Positions 1-5,512 of a stretch of 5,943 nucleotides of DNA are shown one piece after another (within the stretch, counting starts at the first letter, position 1; each line of letters begins with the position of its first letter). The DNA is from Oscillospiraceae bacterium (lineage in GTDB: Bacteria > Bacillota > Clostridia > Oscillospirales > Ruminococcaceae), in NCBI GenBank assembly GCA_900768675.1, contig CAAGDT010000102.1:1-5943 (forward strand). Reading direction: 5' to 3'. The notes beneath the pieces were generated by a model that saw only the letters and a program-made list of their open reading frames with translations, had not been told where the DNA came from and made no database searches. The translations under genes and the position numbers were made by a program.

Positions 1-100
1 GTCTTGCGGGGAGAAGCTGTGCGGATAAATTATCGGTATAGACCGATGAATTCATCGGTCTATACCGATAATTTATCCGCACAGCTTCTCCCCGCAAGAC
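1..100. repeat. Perfect 100-bp palindrome at the window edge (2 x 50-bp inverted repeat)
   Basis: Bases 1-50 are the exact reverse complement of bases 51-100, with the symmetry centre in an EcoRI-type GAATTC at 48-53 and no spacer. The right arm holds the last 12 codons and the stop of the minus-strand flavoprotein gene plus 9 bp beyond it. The left arm therefore encodes the same tail on the plus strand (LAGRSCADKLSV then TAG, 3-41). There is no mismatch even at third codon positions, and the symmetry runs to the first base given. No T-tract follows, so it does not look like a normal terminator. A small natural palindrome at the centre (for example ACCGATGAATTCATCGGT) may have triggered fold-back during library making or assembly. 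A genuine inverted duplication continuing to the left cannot be excluded. Confidence 0.97.
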
Positions 101-1283
101 AGCCGCTTGCAAATGCAAAGGTAAGATTATACCCGCCGCAGTCTCCATTAATGTCGAGGATTTCGCCGCAGAGAAAAAGCCCCGGACAGCCTTTCGTCTC
201 AAGGCTTTCGCTTATAGCTTCAATACTTACGCCGCCCGCAGTTACCTGTGATTTTTCGTAGCCGCAGGTGCCGTAAATGGGAAATTTCCAGCATTTTATA
301 AGCCCAGCAATTGCCTTAATATCCGAAGCAGTCAGCGTTTTTACAGGCTCGGCAGTGCTGTGCTTTGTAGCCTGCTTAATTAGCGCCATTCCTATTCTCT
401 TGTTGAAAATACCGCTTAAAAGGTCCTCAAGAGCCGCCTCCGAGCGTATTTTGGCTATGCTTTCAATCAGAGAGCAGACCTCAGTAAAGCTTTTATCCGT
501 CAGCAAATCAAGCTGTATTTCCGTTCTGTTAAGGTATTCGGAGCAAATCGAGGAAAGATTGAAAATACAGATACCAGAAAGAGTTCCGTCCCCGAACTGT
601 ACCTCGCCGTATTCGCTTTTAACCTTTTTTCCGTCAAGCGTTACCGAAACCTCCGCTTCCGTGCGTATGCCTTTCAGGGAGCGAACCATATTGCTGTCTG
701 TCTTTACAGGAACAAGGGCAGGGCGTGGGGTTGCAACAGGTATTGAGAGCTTTCGGCAGATTTTGAGTGCGCTTCCGTCGCTTCCAAGGTCAGGCTGTGA
801 CATTCCGCCGCCTGCAAGAATAACCGCTTTTGCGGAAAGCTTTTCTCCGCCGTTTGATTTTATTGTAAAAACGCCCTTTTTCTCTATTTCCGAAACAGTA
901 AAATCGCAGATAACCTCAATTCCAAGCCGAGCTGTTTCAAGCCGCAGGCTGTCAAGAACAGCCACCGCAGTGCCGCTTGCGGGGTAAACTCTTCCCGCCT
1001 CGTCAGCCTTGCAGATAACGCCCAGGGAAAGAAAAAAGTCCTCTACGGAGAAGTCCTGCACAAAAGGGAAAAGGGCTTTACAGCTTCCGCTGTAAAATTC
1101 GGGGGAAAGATTTCGGTTTGTTAGGTTACAGCGGCCGTTTCCCGTTGACAGAAGCTTTTTTCCGATCCTTGAAAGCCGTTCAAGAATAACAATTTTTAGC
1201 TGCGGCTGTTCTCTTTTTGCGGATATTGCCGCCGCAAGTCCCGATGCGCCTCCGCCGACAACCGCTATATCGTATTTTACCAT
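60..1283 (-). CDS. HI0933/BaiN-family NAD(P)/FAD-dependent oxidoreductase
   Basis: This is a cytoplasmic flavoprotein of 407 residues, the usual size for the HI0933-like family (also labelled BaiN or aminoacetone-oxidase-like). An N-terminal Rossmann FAD-binding motif GGGASG lies at about residues 10-15. The family signature GKKLLSTGNGRCNLTN is at about 41-56, AGGGMSQPDLGSDG at about 157-170, and the C-terminal FAD-contact block GEILDINGDCGGYN at about 373-386. The substrate is not known for most members. One relative has been linked to bile-acid dehydroxylation, but nothing here supports that assignment. I chose the ATG at 1283 because AGAGG (1289-1293) sits 5 nt upstream and the FAD fold begins directly after it (MVKYDIAVVGGG). 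The frame stays open further upstream to 1445, but that extension runs into the transporter gene. The Shine-Dalgarno site overlaps the transporter stop codon, and the 8-bp gap implies co-transcription. The last 12 codons lie in the 100-bp palindrome, yet the protein ends at a length normal for the family. Confidence 0.93.
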   Translation of the reverse strand: MVKYDIAVVGGGASGLAAAISAKREQPQLKIVILERLSRIGKKLLSTGNGRCNLTNRNLSPEFYSGSCKALFPFVQDFSVEDFFLSLGVICKADEAGRVYPASGTAVAVLDSLRLETARLGIEVICDFTVSEIEKKGVFTIKSNGGEKLSAKAVILAGGGMSQPDLGSDGSALKICRKLSIPVATPRPALVPVKTDSNMVRSLKGIRTEAEVSVTLDGKKVKSEYGEVQFGDGTLSGICIFNLSSICSEYLNRTEIQLDLLTDKSFTEVCSLIESIAKIRSEAALEDLLSGIFNKRIGMALIKQATKHSTAEPVKTLTASDIKAIAGLIKCWKFPIYGTCGYEKSQVTAGGVSIEAISESLETKGCPGLFLCGEILDINGDCGGYNLTFAFASGCLAGRSCADKLSV

Positions 1284-1291
1284 AATAACCT

Positions 1292-2227
1292 CTATATAAG
1301 CTCCAGAAGCTTTGTACCGGCAAGTACCATAAGCGGCAGAGTTATTGCGGAGAGCAGGGTCGTCACCGCAAAAATCTGTGAGCTGTACTGGGAATTTTTG
1401 TTGAAGCGTATTGCAAACATTGTTCCTATTGTGGCAGTAGGACATGCGATTTCAATTAAAGTGATAAGCTTTACAATATCAGCCGCCGGCAGCCACATTA
1501 CTGCAAGAAAACCGATAGCGGGGAAGATAAGAAGCTTAACCGCCGTAATCAGATAAACCCGCAGGTTCTTTATGCTCTTTACAATTCCTGCGCTCATTAT
1601 AGAAGCGCCCGCCACAATCATAGCAAGAGGAGTTGTCATCTCCGCTACGTTATTGAGGGCAGTAAATGGTATTTCGGGCAGCTTAATCTGAAAGAAGAAG
1701 CAGATAAGTCCTGCGGCAACCGCAATTACGGCGGGGGCACGGAATGCCTTTAAAAAGGATTTTCCGTCATTTTCTCCCTTTATTGTCATTATGCCGTGGG
1801 TCCACACGAATAGGTTGAAAACCGTAATAAAGCCGTTCTGAATAAATACGCCCTCGCTTCCGAAAACTCCGAAAATAAGGGGAGTTCCCATAAAGCCGCA
1901 GTTTGAATACACCGTACTGAATCGCTCGATTGCCGCTTCCCGTCCTTCCTTGTTACGGAAAAGAACAAGGGAAAGCAGGATAAACAGGATATAGGTTATT
2001 GCCGCCATTACCGCCGACCAGATAAGACCTTCAAGCAGATCTGTGCGAAAATCCGTCTGATAGGAAAGGAAGATAAGCAGCGGGTTTACAACGTTCAGTA
2101 CCAGCGCAGAAAGCTGCTTTTTTCCCTCATCGTTGATAATCTTAAGCTTGTAGCATAAGGCTCCGATTACAACGATTATGAACATAATTATAGTCTGATT
2201 GAACACCGCAGATGAGGCATTGTCCAT
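1292..2227 (-). CDS. AEC (auxin efflux carrier) family transporter
   Basis: This is a hydrophobic inner-membrane protein of 311 residues, typical for bacterial AEC/Mem_trans secondary carriers. About ten membrane segments are visible, at roughly residues 10-28, 41-56, 68-90, 106-123, 128-147, 162-180, 196-213, 224-245, 251-272 and 284-305. The conserved NxGFxGxPL-type motif appears as NCGFMGTPL at 109-117, and VVNPLLIF at 46-53 also fits the family. Characterised bacterial relatives move small carboxylates such as malate, but the substrate here cannot be read from sequence. The start is the ATG at 2227, with AAGGAG (2238-2243) 10 nt upstream and a second GGAG (2232-2235) 4 nt upstream. It is followed after 8 bp by the flavoprotein gene, so the two are probably one transcript. 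No clear promoter of its own is seen. A terminator-like hairpin lies immediately upstream, so expression probably depends on read-through from ahcY or on a weak promoter near the ahcY stop. Confidence 0.93.
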   Translation of the reverse strand: MDNASSAVFNQTIIMFIIVVIGALCYKLKIINDEGKKQLSALVLNVVNPLLIFLSYQTDFRTDLLEGLIWSAVMAAITYILFILLSLVLFRNKEGREAAIERFSTVYSNCGFMGTPLIFGVFGSEGVFIQNGFITVFNLFVWTHGIMTIKGENDGKSFLKAFRAPAVIAVAAGLICFFFQIKLPEIPFTALNNVAEMTTPLAMIVAGASIMSAGIVKSIKNLRVYLITAVKLLIFPAIGFLAVMWLPAADIVKLITLIEIACPTATIGTMFAIRFNKNSQYSSQIFAVTTLLSAITLPLMVLAGTKLLELI

Positions 2228-2237
2228 TAAACTCCAT

Positions 2238-2243
2238 CTCCTT
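2238..2243 (-). promoter_or_regulatory. Shine-Dalgarno site of the AEC transporter gene
   Basis: AAGGAG on the minus strand lies 10 nt from the ATG at 2227. Its first base directly follows the five-T run of the upstream hairpin, an unusual arrangement in which a terminator U-tract and a ribosome binding site abut. Confidence 0.8.
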
Positions 2244-2291
2244 AAAAAGGGCAGGATTTGCCCTACGACAGCTCTGTCGCAAATCCCGCCC
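2244..2291 (-). terminator. Rho-independent terminator (possible attenuator) between ahcY and the AEC gene
   Basis: Read on the minus strand, a 12-bp stem (arms 2280-2291 and 2249-2260, GGGCGGGATTTG with CAAATCCTGCCC) is followed at once by TTTTT (2248-2244). Inside it is a second 5-bp stem (2275-2279 with 2266-2270) closed by a 4-nt loop, with five unpaired bases at 2261-2265. The one imperfect pair is G-U in minus-strand RNA but A-C in plus-strand RNA, and the T-run lies only on the minus-strand downstream side, so the signal points to termination after ahcY. It ends directly at the transporter's ribosome binding site. It could therefore also set how much ahcY transcription reaches the transporter and flavoprotein genes. 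Confidence 0.85.
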
Positions 2292-2303
2292 GTCTATATA
2301 TTT

Positions 2304-3551
2304 TTACGCTTCCCAGCTGTTCAGGTACTTCTCCTGAGCATCGGTAAGCTTATCAATTTCAAATCCCCAGAACTTGATTTTACGCTCCGCAACAGCCCTG
2401 TCAACCTCTTTGGGCACGTTTATAATCATGCTGTCAAGCTTGTTCCTGTTCTTTACAAGATAAAGCGCCGACTGAGCCTGAATTGCAAAGCTCATATCCA
2501 TAATTTCAGCGGGGTGACCGTCGCCGGCGGCAAGGTTTACAAGCCTGCCTTCGGCGATAATGTTGATTGTATTGCCGTTAGAAAGCTTGTACGCCATTAT
2601 ATTGTTGCGGGCAAGCTTTGTTTCAACCGCAATTCTTCTAAGACATGCAACATCAACCTCAACGTCAAAATGTCCGGCGTTGCAGCATATTGCTCCGTCC
2701 TTCATCTTGTAGAAGGCTTCCTCTGTAATGACGTCACGGCAGCCTGTAACTGTTACAAAGAAATCGCCTATTTCAGCAGCCTTAATCATAGGCATAATAG
2801 TAAAGCCGTCCATTACCGCTTCCATAGCCTTAATGGGGTCAACCTCGGTTACAATAACCTTTGCGCCAAGACCCTTTGCTCTCATAGCAACGCCCTTGCC
2901 GCACCAGCCGTAGCCTGCAACAACAACGTTTTTACCTGCAACTATAAGGTTTGTTGTTCTGTTTATACCGTCCCATACAGACTGACCCGTACCGTAGCGG
3001 TTGTCGAAAAGGTGCTTGCAGTCAGCGTCATTTACAAGAACCATGGGGAATTTAAGCTTGCCCTCCTTATTCATAGAGATAAGGCGGATAATTCCCGTAG
3101 TTGTTTCCTCGCAGCCGCCGATTACATTCGGAATAAGGTCGGGGCGCTCGTTATGGATAAGGTTTACAAGGTCGCCGCCGTCGTCGATAATGATGTTGGG
3201 GCCTGCCTCGATAACCTTTGAAATATGTCTGTGGTACTCCTCGTCGGTGGAGTTATACCAAGCGAATACGTTAAGTCCGTCGTGAACTAAAGCCGCAGCA
3301 ACATCGTCCTGCGTTGACAGGGGATTGCTTCCCGTAACGTACATTTCAGCCCCGCCTGCCGCAAGAGTTTTGCAGAGATATGCAGTTTTCGCTTCAAGGT
3401 GAACCGAAAGGGCTATTTTAAGTCCTGCAAAGGGCTTTGTTTCCTCAAATTCCGCTTTATAGCTTCTGAGCAGTGGCATATTCCGCTCTACCCAGTCGAT
3501 TTTTCTTTTTCCGCTTTCCCAGAGTGACTCGTCACGAATTTCACTTGCCAT
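2304..3551 (-). CDS. ahcY: Adenosylhomocysteinase (S-adenosyl-L-homocysteine hydrolase)
   Basis: This cytoplasmic NAD-dependent enzyme splits S-adenosylhomocysteine into adenosine and homocysteine, removing the inhibitory product of methyltransferases. It has 415 residues. Visible family blocks are SVHLEAKTA with the active-site His at about 51, GSNPLSTQDD at about 74-83, DDGGDL at about 123-128, EETTTG at about 148-153, and NDADCKHLFDN with catalytic Lys179 and Asp183. The NAD-binding GYGWCGKG follows at about 213-220, then NAGHFDVE with His294, and GDGHPAEIMD with His346. The protein lacks the roughly 40-residue insert of many proteobacterial forms and the C-terminal KPDHYRY tail. It ends in YLNSWEA, as archaeal and Thermotoga-type enzymes do. 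I use the ATG at 3551. An in-frame TTG at 3569 would start inside the sequence that supplies the Shine-Dalgarno site. It has its own consensus promoter and is followed by a strong terminator. S-inosylhomocysteine is a possible alternative substrate. Confidence 0.96.
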   Translation of the reverse strand: MASEIRDESLWESGKRKIDWVERNMPLLRSYKAEFEETKPFAGLKIALSVHLEAKTAYLCKTLAAGGAEMYVTGSNPLSTQDDVAAALVHDGLNVFAWYNSTDEEYHRHISKVIEAGPNIIIDDGGDLVNLIHNERPDLIPNVIGGCEETTTGIIRLISMNKEGKLKFPMVLVNDADCKHLFDNRYGTGQSVWDGINRTTNLIVAGKNVVVAGYGWCGKGVAMRAKGLGAKVIVTEVDPIKAMEAVMDGFTIMPMIKAAEIGDFFVTVTGCRDVITEEAFYKMKDGAICCNAGHFDVEVDVACLRRIAVETKLARNNIMAYKLSNGNTINIIAEGRLVNLAAGDGHPAEIMDMSFAIQAQSALYLVKNRNKLDSMIINVPKEVDRAVAERKIKFWGFEIDKLTDAQEKYLNSWEA

Positions 3552-3560
3552 TTTTGTGCT

Positions 3561-3566
3561 TCCTTT
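3561..3566 (-). promoter_or_regulatory. Shine-Dalgarno site that fixes the ahcY start
   Basis: AAAGGA on the minus strand lies 9 nt upstream of the ATG at 3551. Because it overlaps the codons after the alternative TTG at 3569, it favours the ATG. Confidence 0.75.
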
Positions 3567-3586
3567 CAAAAATCATTATACTATAA

Positions 3587-3615
3587 ATTATAACATAAAA
3601 ACCGAGAAACGTCAA
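3587..3615 (-). promoter_or_regulatory. Sigma-A-type promoter of ahcY
   Basis: On the minus strand, TTGACG (3615-3610) and a perfect TATAAT (3592-3587) are separated by 17 bp. The predicted transcription start near 3580 gives a leader of about 29 nt, too short for a riboswitch. A second TATAAT lies at 3580-3575 without an equally good -35 element and is probably not used. Confidence 0.85.
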
Positions 3616-3622
3616 GATTTTT

Positions 3623-3672
3623 AGTTGCCACTTTTTATCCTCGTGTCAGTTACCACTTTTTATCCTCGTGTG
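3623..3672. repeat. 25-bp tandem duplication at the 3' end of the DUF6171-like gene
   Basis: Two adjacent 25-bp units, 3623-3647 and 3648-3672, match at 23 of 25 positions. The copy at 3648-3672 contains the last codons and stop of the small minus-strand gene (HEDKKW then TAA). The other copy lies beyond the stop, where the equivalent stop triplet reads CAA. The unit is not a multiple of three, so it is not a protein repeat. The simplest explanation is replication slippage that left a spare copy between the gene and the ahcY promoter. Confidence 0.93.
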
Positions 3673-3901
3673 GGCAGTACTGCCGCTTTTTCTGCGCTCT
3701 GAACTCAACGTAACAGCCGCATTTACTGCACATTCCGTTTGTAAGATCGGGGCACTGCGTGCAGATTGACAGCCGCTTCTCGTAAAGCCCGCTGTCAGCC
3801 CTTTCGCTTTCGGGAATAGCCGCTTTCAGCTCCTCAAGGCTTTTCAGCAGCTCTTTTTCTCCGCTTTCAAGCAGCAGACAGCGCAGACAGGGCTTTTTCA
3901 T
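3650..3901 (-). CDS. Small cysteine-rich DUF6171-like protein (putative zinc ribbon)
   Basis: This is an 83-residue soluble protein with no signal peptide or membrane segment. Eight cysteines are spaced like metal-binding knuckles: CxxC at residues 5-8, CxxC at 47-50, CxxCxC at 58-63, and Cys76 followed by Pro-His. Between the first two pairs is a charged, leucine-rich stretch (about 10-45) that could be helical. The layout, with the motif YEKRLSICTQC at 40-50 and the CGCYVEFRA block at 61-69, matches what I recall of DUF6171, a family of unknown function in Clostridia. Its start codon overlaps the stop of the arabinofuranosidase gene as ATGA (3898-3901), so it is probably translationally coupled and in the same operon. 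No clear terminator follows the stop. The function is unknown, and zinc binding is inferred only from the cysteines. Confidence 0.85.
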   Translation of the reverse strand: MKKPCLRCLLLESGEKELLKSLEELKAAIPESERADSGLYEKRLSICTQCPDLTNGMCSKCGCYVEFRAQKKRQYCPHEDKKW

Positions 3902-5376
3902 TCCATTTCAACCGAAACCGCTGCAACAGAGCAGGGAGGAAGCTTTATAATAAGTCTGTCGTTGTCGGTAAGAGCCTTCATTTCCTTTATTGTAACTCTG
4001 TCGGGGCAGTCAAATTCGTTGCAGTCATGAACTTTGCCTGTTAAAATACGGGCTGAAACGCTTTTAACCTTGCCCTCTGTTATAGCGCAGTTCAGCTCAT
4101 ATTCCTCTGTAAGAGAGCAGTTTGATGCAGTTATGTGAAGCTTGCCGTCCTTATTGACAGAAACCGTCTGGGAAACAGCGTTAAGCTTTCTTTCGCCGAT
4201 ATTCTCGTTTTCGCACCAGCTGTAAACAAGCTCGCTGTCCTGATGCTCCTTATAAAGGTCGAAAACGTGGTATGTGGGAGTGAGAACAAGCTTTTCGCCC
4301 TCGGTAAGAATTACTGCCTGAAGTACGTTTACCGCCTGAGCGATATTCGCCATAATAACACGGTCGGAATGACGGTTGAAAATATCAAGGTTTACCGCTG
4401 CAACAATAGCGTCCCGCATTGTGTTCTGCTGATAAAGGAAGCCGGGATTCGTGCCCTCCTCAACATCGTACCAGCAGCCCCATTCGTCAACAATCAGACC
4501 TACCTTATGCTCCTTATCGTAGCGGGACATAATCTCACCGTGGCGGGTAACAAGCTCATCCATATAAAGGGTTTTCTCGATTGTATCATAATATTCATTA
4601 TCGCTGAAATCCCGTGCGCTGCCTTTTTTGCTCCAGTCGCCTGTGGGTACTGTATAGTAGTGCAGAGAAATTGCGTTCATAACTCCTGCACCAATATTTT
4701 TCATAATAGTTTCGGTCCAGTTATAGTCCTCTGCATTAGGTCCGCAGGCAACCTTGAAAAGCTCGCCGCCGAAGTTTCTGCAATAGGTAGAATAACGGCG
4801 GTATTCATCGCAGTAGTATTCGGCTCTCATATTTCCGCCGCAGCCCCAGTTTTCGTTTCCTATACCGAGATACTTTAGGCGCCATGCCTTATCTCTGCCG
4901 TTCTTTCTTCTGAGCTCCGCCATAGGCGAAATACCGTCAAAGGTCATATATTCAACCCATTCGGAAAGCTCCTTTACCGTACCGCTTCCTAAATTTCCCG
5001 CAATATAAGGCTCGCAGCCAACAAGCTCGCAAAGGCGGAAGAACTCGTGTGTTCCGAAGCTGTTGTCCTCGGTAACTCCGCCCCAGTGAGTGTTCACCAT
5101 CTTTTTTCTCAGGGCTTTTTCGCCGATTCCGTCCTTCCAGTGATACTCGTCCGCAAAGCAGCCGCCCGGCCAGCGGAGAACAGGAAGCTTTATGTTTCTG
5201 AATGCTTCGATTATGTCGTTTCTTATACCATCGGTATTCGGAATAGAGGAGTTTTCGCCCACATAAATTCCGTTATATATGCACCTGCCTAAATGCTCCG
5301 AAAAATTACCGTAAATCTCACGGTTTATATGGCTTTTCCTGTCAAGGGGATTGATTATCATTTTAAGCTGTTTCAT
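3898..5376 (-). CDS. abfA: GH51 intracellular alpha-N-arabinofuranosidase
   Basis: This retaining glycosidase removes terminal alpha-L-arabinofuranosyl units from arabinan or arabinoxylan oligosaccharides. It has 492 residues, normal for bacterial GH51 enzymes, and no signal peptide, so it should act in the cytoplasm on imported oligosaccharides. The (beta/alpha)8 barrel is recognisable from YGNFSEHLGRCIYNGIYVGE (about 22-41), LRWPGGCFADEYHWKDGIG (about 67-85), and the acid/base Glu175 in GIGNENWGCG (about 171-180). It continues with HYY (about 239-241) and the nucleophile Glu298 in VDEWGCWYD (about 296-304). A C-terminal beta-sandwich follows, with PTYHVFDLYKEHQ at about 367-379. The catalytic glutamates fall close to those of the characterised Geobacillus enzyme. 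The start is the ATG at 5376, with GGAGG 5 nt upstream. An in-frame TTG at 5406 lies in the -10 box and would not be transcribed. It heads an operon with the DUF6171-like gene. Confidence 0.96.
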   Translation of the reverse strand: MKQLKMIINPLDRKSHINREIYGNFSEHLGRCIYNGIYVGENSSIPNTDGIRNDIIEAFRNIKLPVLRWPGGCFADEYHWKDGIGEKALRKKMVNTHWGGVTEDNSFGTHEFFRLCELVGCEPYIAGNLGSGTVKELSEWVEYMTFDGISPMAELRRKNGRDKAWRLKYLGIGNENWGCGGNMRAEYYCDEYRRYSTYCRNFGGELFKVACGPNAEDYNWTETIMKNIGAGVMNAISLHYYTVPTGDWSKKGSARDFSDNEYYDTIEKTLYMDELVTRHGEIMSRYDKEHKVGLIVDEWGCWYDVEEGTNPGFLYQQNTMRDAIVAAVNLDIFNRHSDRVIMANIAQAVNVLQAVILTEGEKLVLTPTYHVFDLYKEHQDSELVYSWCENENIGERKLNAVSQTVSVNKDGKLHITASNCSLTEEYELNCAITEGKVKSVSARILTGKVHDCNEFDCPDRVTIKEMKALTDNDRLIIKLPPCSVAAVSVEME

Positions 5377-5381
5377 AGCTG

Positions 5382-5386
5382 CCTCC
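5382..5386 (-). promoter_or_regulatory. Shine-Dalgarno site that fixes the arabinofuranosidase start
   Basis: GGAGG on the minus strand lies 5 nt upstream of the ATG at 5376. It supports that start over the in-frame TTG at 5406. Confidence 0.8.
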
Positions 5387-5405
5387 GTTATGTCGTAATA
5401 ATTCA

Positions 5406-5434
5406 AGTATATAGTAAGGCTTGATTATTGTCAA
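5406..5434 (-). promoter_or_regulatory. Promoter of the arabinofuranosidase operon
   Basis: A perfect TTGACA (5434-5429) and TATACT (5411-5406) on the minus strand are separated by 17 bp. Predicted initiation near 5399 gives a leader of about 23 nt. The -35 box is part of a short inverted repeat, CTTGA-6 nt-TCAAG (5420-5435), which could be a regulator site, although the arms are only 5 bp. I saw no convincing cre or AraR-type operator. Confidence 0.85.
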
Positions 5435-5453
5435 GTACCGTAAGCATTGTTTG

Positions 5454-5482
5454 TTGACTTTATTAGTCCTTTATGCTATAAT
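5454..5482 (+). promoter_or_regulatory. Promoter of sfsA
   Basis: TTGACT (5454-5459) and a perfect TATAAT (5477-5482) are separated by 17 bp on the plus strand. Initiation near 5489 would leave a leader of about 24 nt. The -35 boxes of this promoter and the divergent arabinofuranosidase promoter are 19 bp apart. Confidence 0.85.
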
Positions 5483-5512
5483 AAATGCAGCAAAAGAAAA
5501 GAGATTATTTGA

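Noticed and set aside
42..59. ACCGATGAATTCATCGGT just after the flavoprotein stop as a terminator
   Set aside because: The palindrome has no real loop beyond the centre and no T-run after it, and it lies inside the suspect 100-bp mirror, so native sequence here is uncertain.
60..1283. Specific assignment of the flavoprotein as bile-acid gene baiN
   Set aside because: The match is to a broad family present in many bacteria, and no other bai genes are in the window.
1284..1445. An in-frame upstream extension of the flavoprotein
   Set aside because: It would overlap the transporter's coding sequence, has no family similarity before MVKYDIAVVGGG, and a good ribosome binding site precedes the ATG at 1283.
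2199..3221. A long plus-strand open frame opposite ahcY and the start of the AEC gene
   Set aside because: It is fully antisense to a clearly conserved enzyme, shows no recognisable family, has a histidine/asparagine/cysteine-rich composition expected of a shadow frame, and lacks a ribosome binding site.
3552..3609. Possible S-adenosylhomocysteine riboswitch upstream of ahcY
   Set aside because: The predicted leader is only about 29 nt and AT-rich with no pseudoknot-forming GC helices, too short for any known class.
4135..4878. A plus-strand open frame of about 247 codons inside the arabinofuranosidase gene
   Set aside because: It is antisense to conserved GH51 catalytic blocks, has no family resemblance, and is explained by the codon bias of the true gene.
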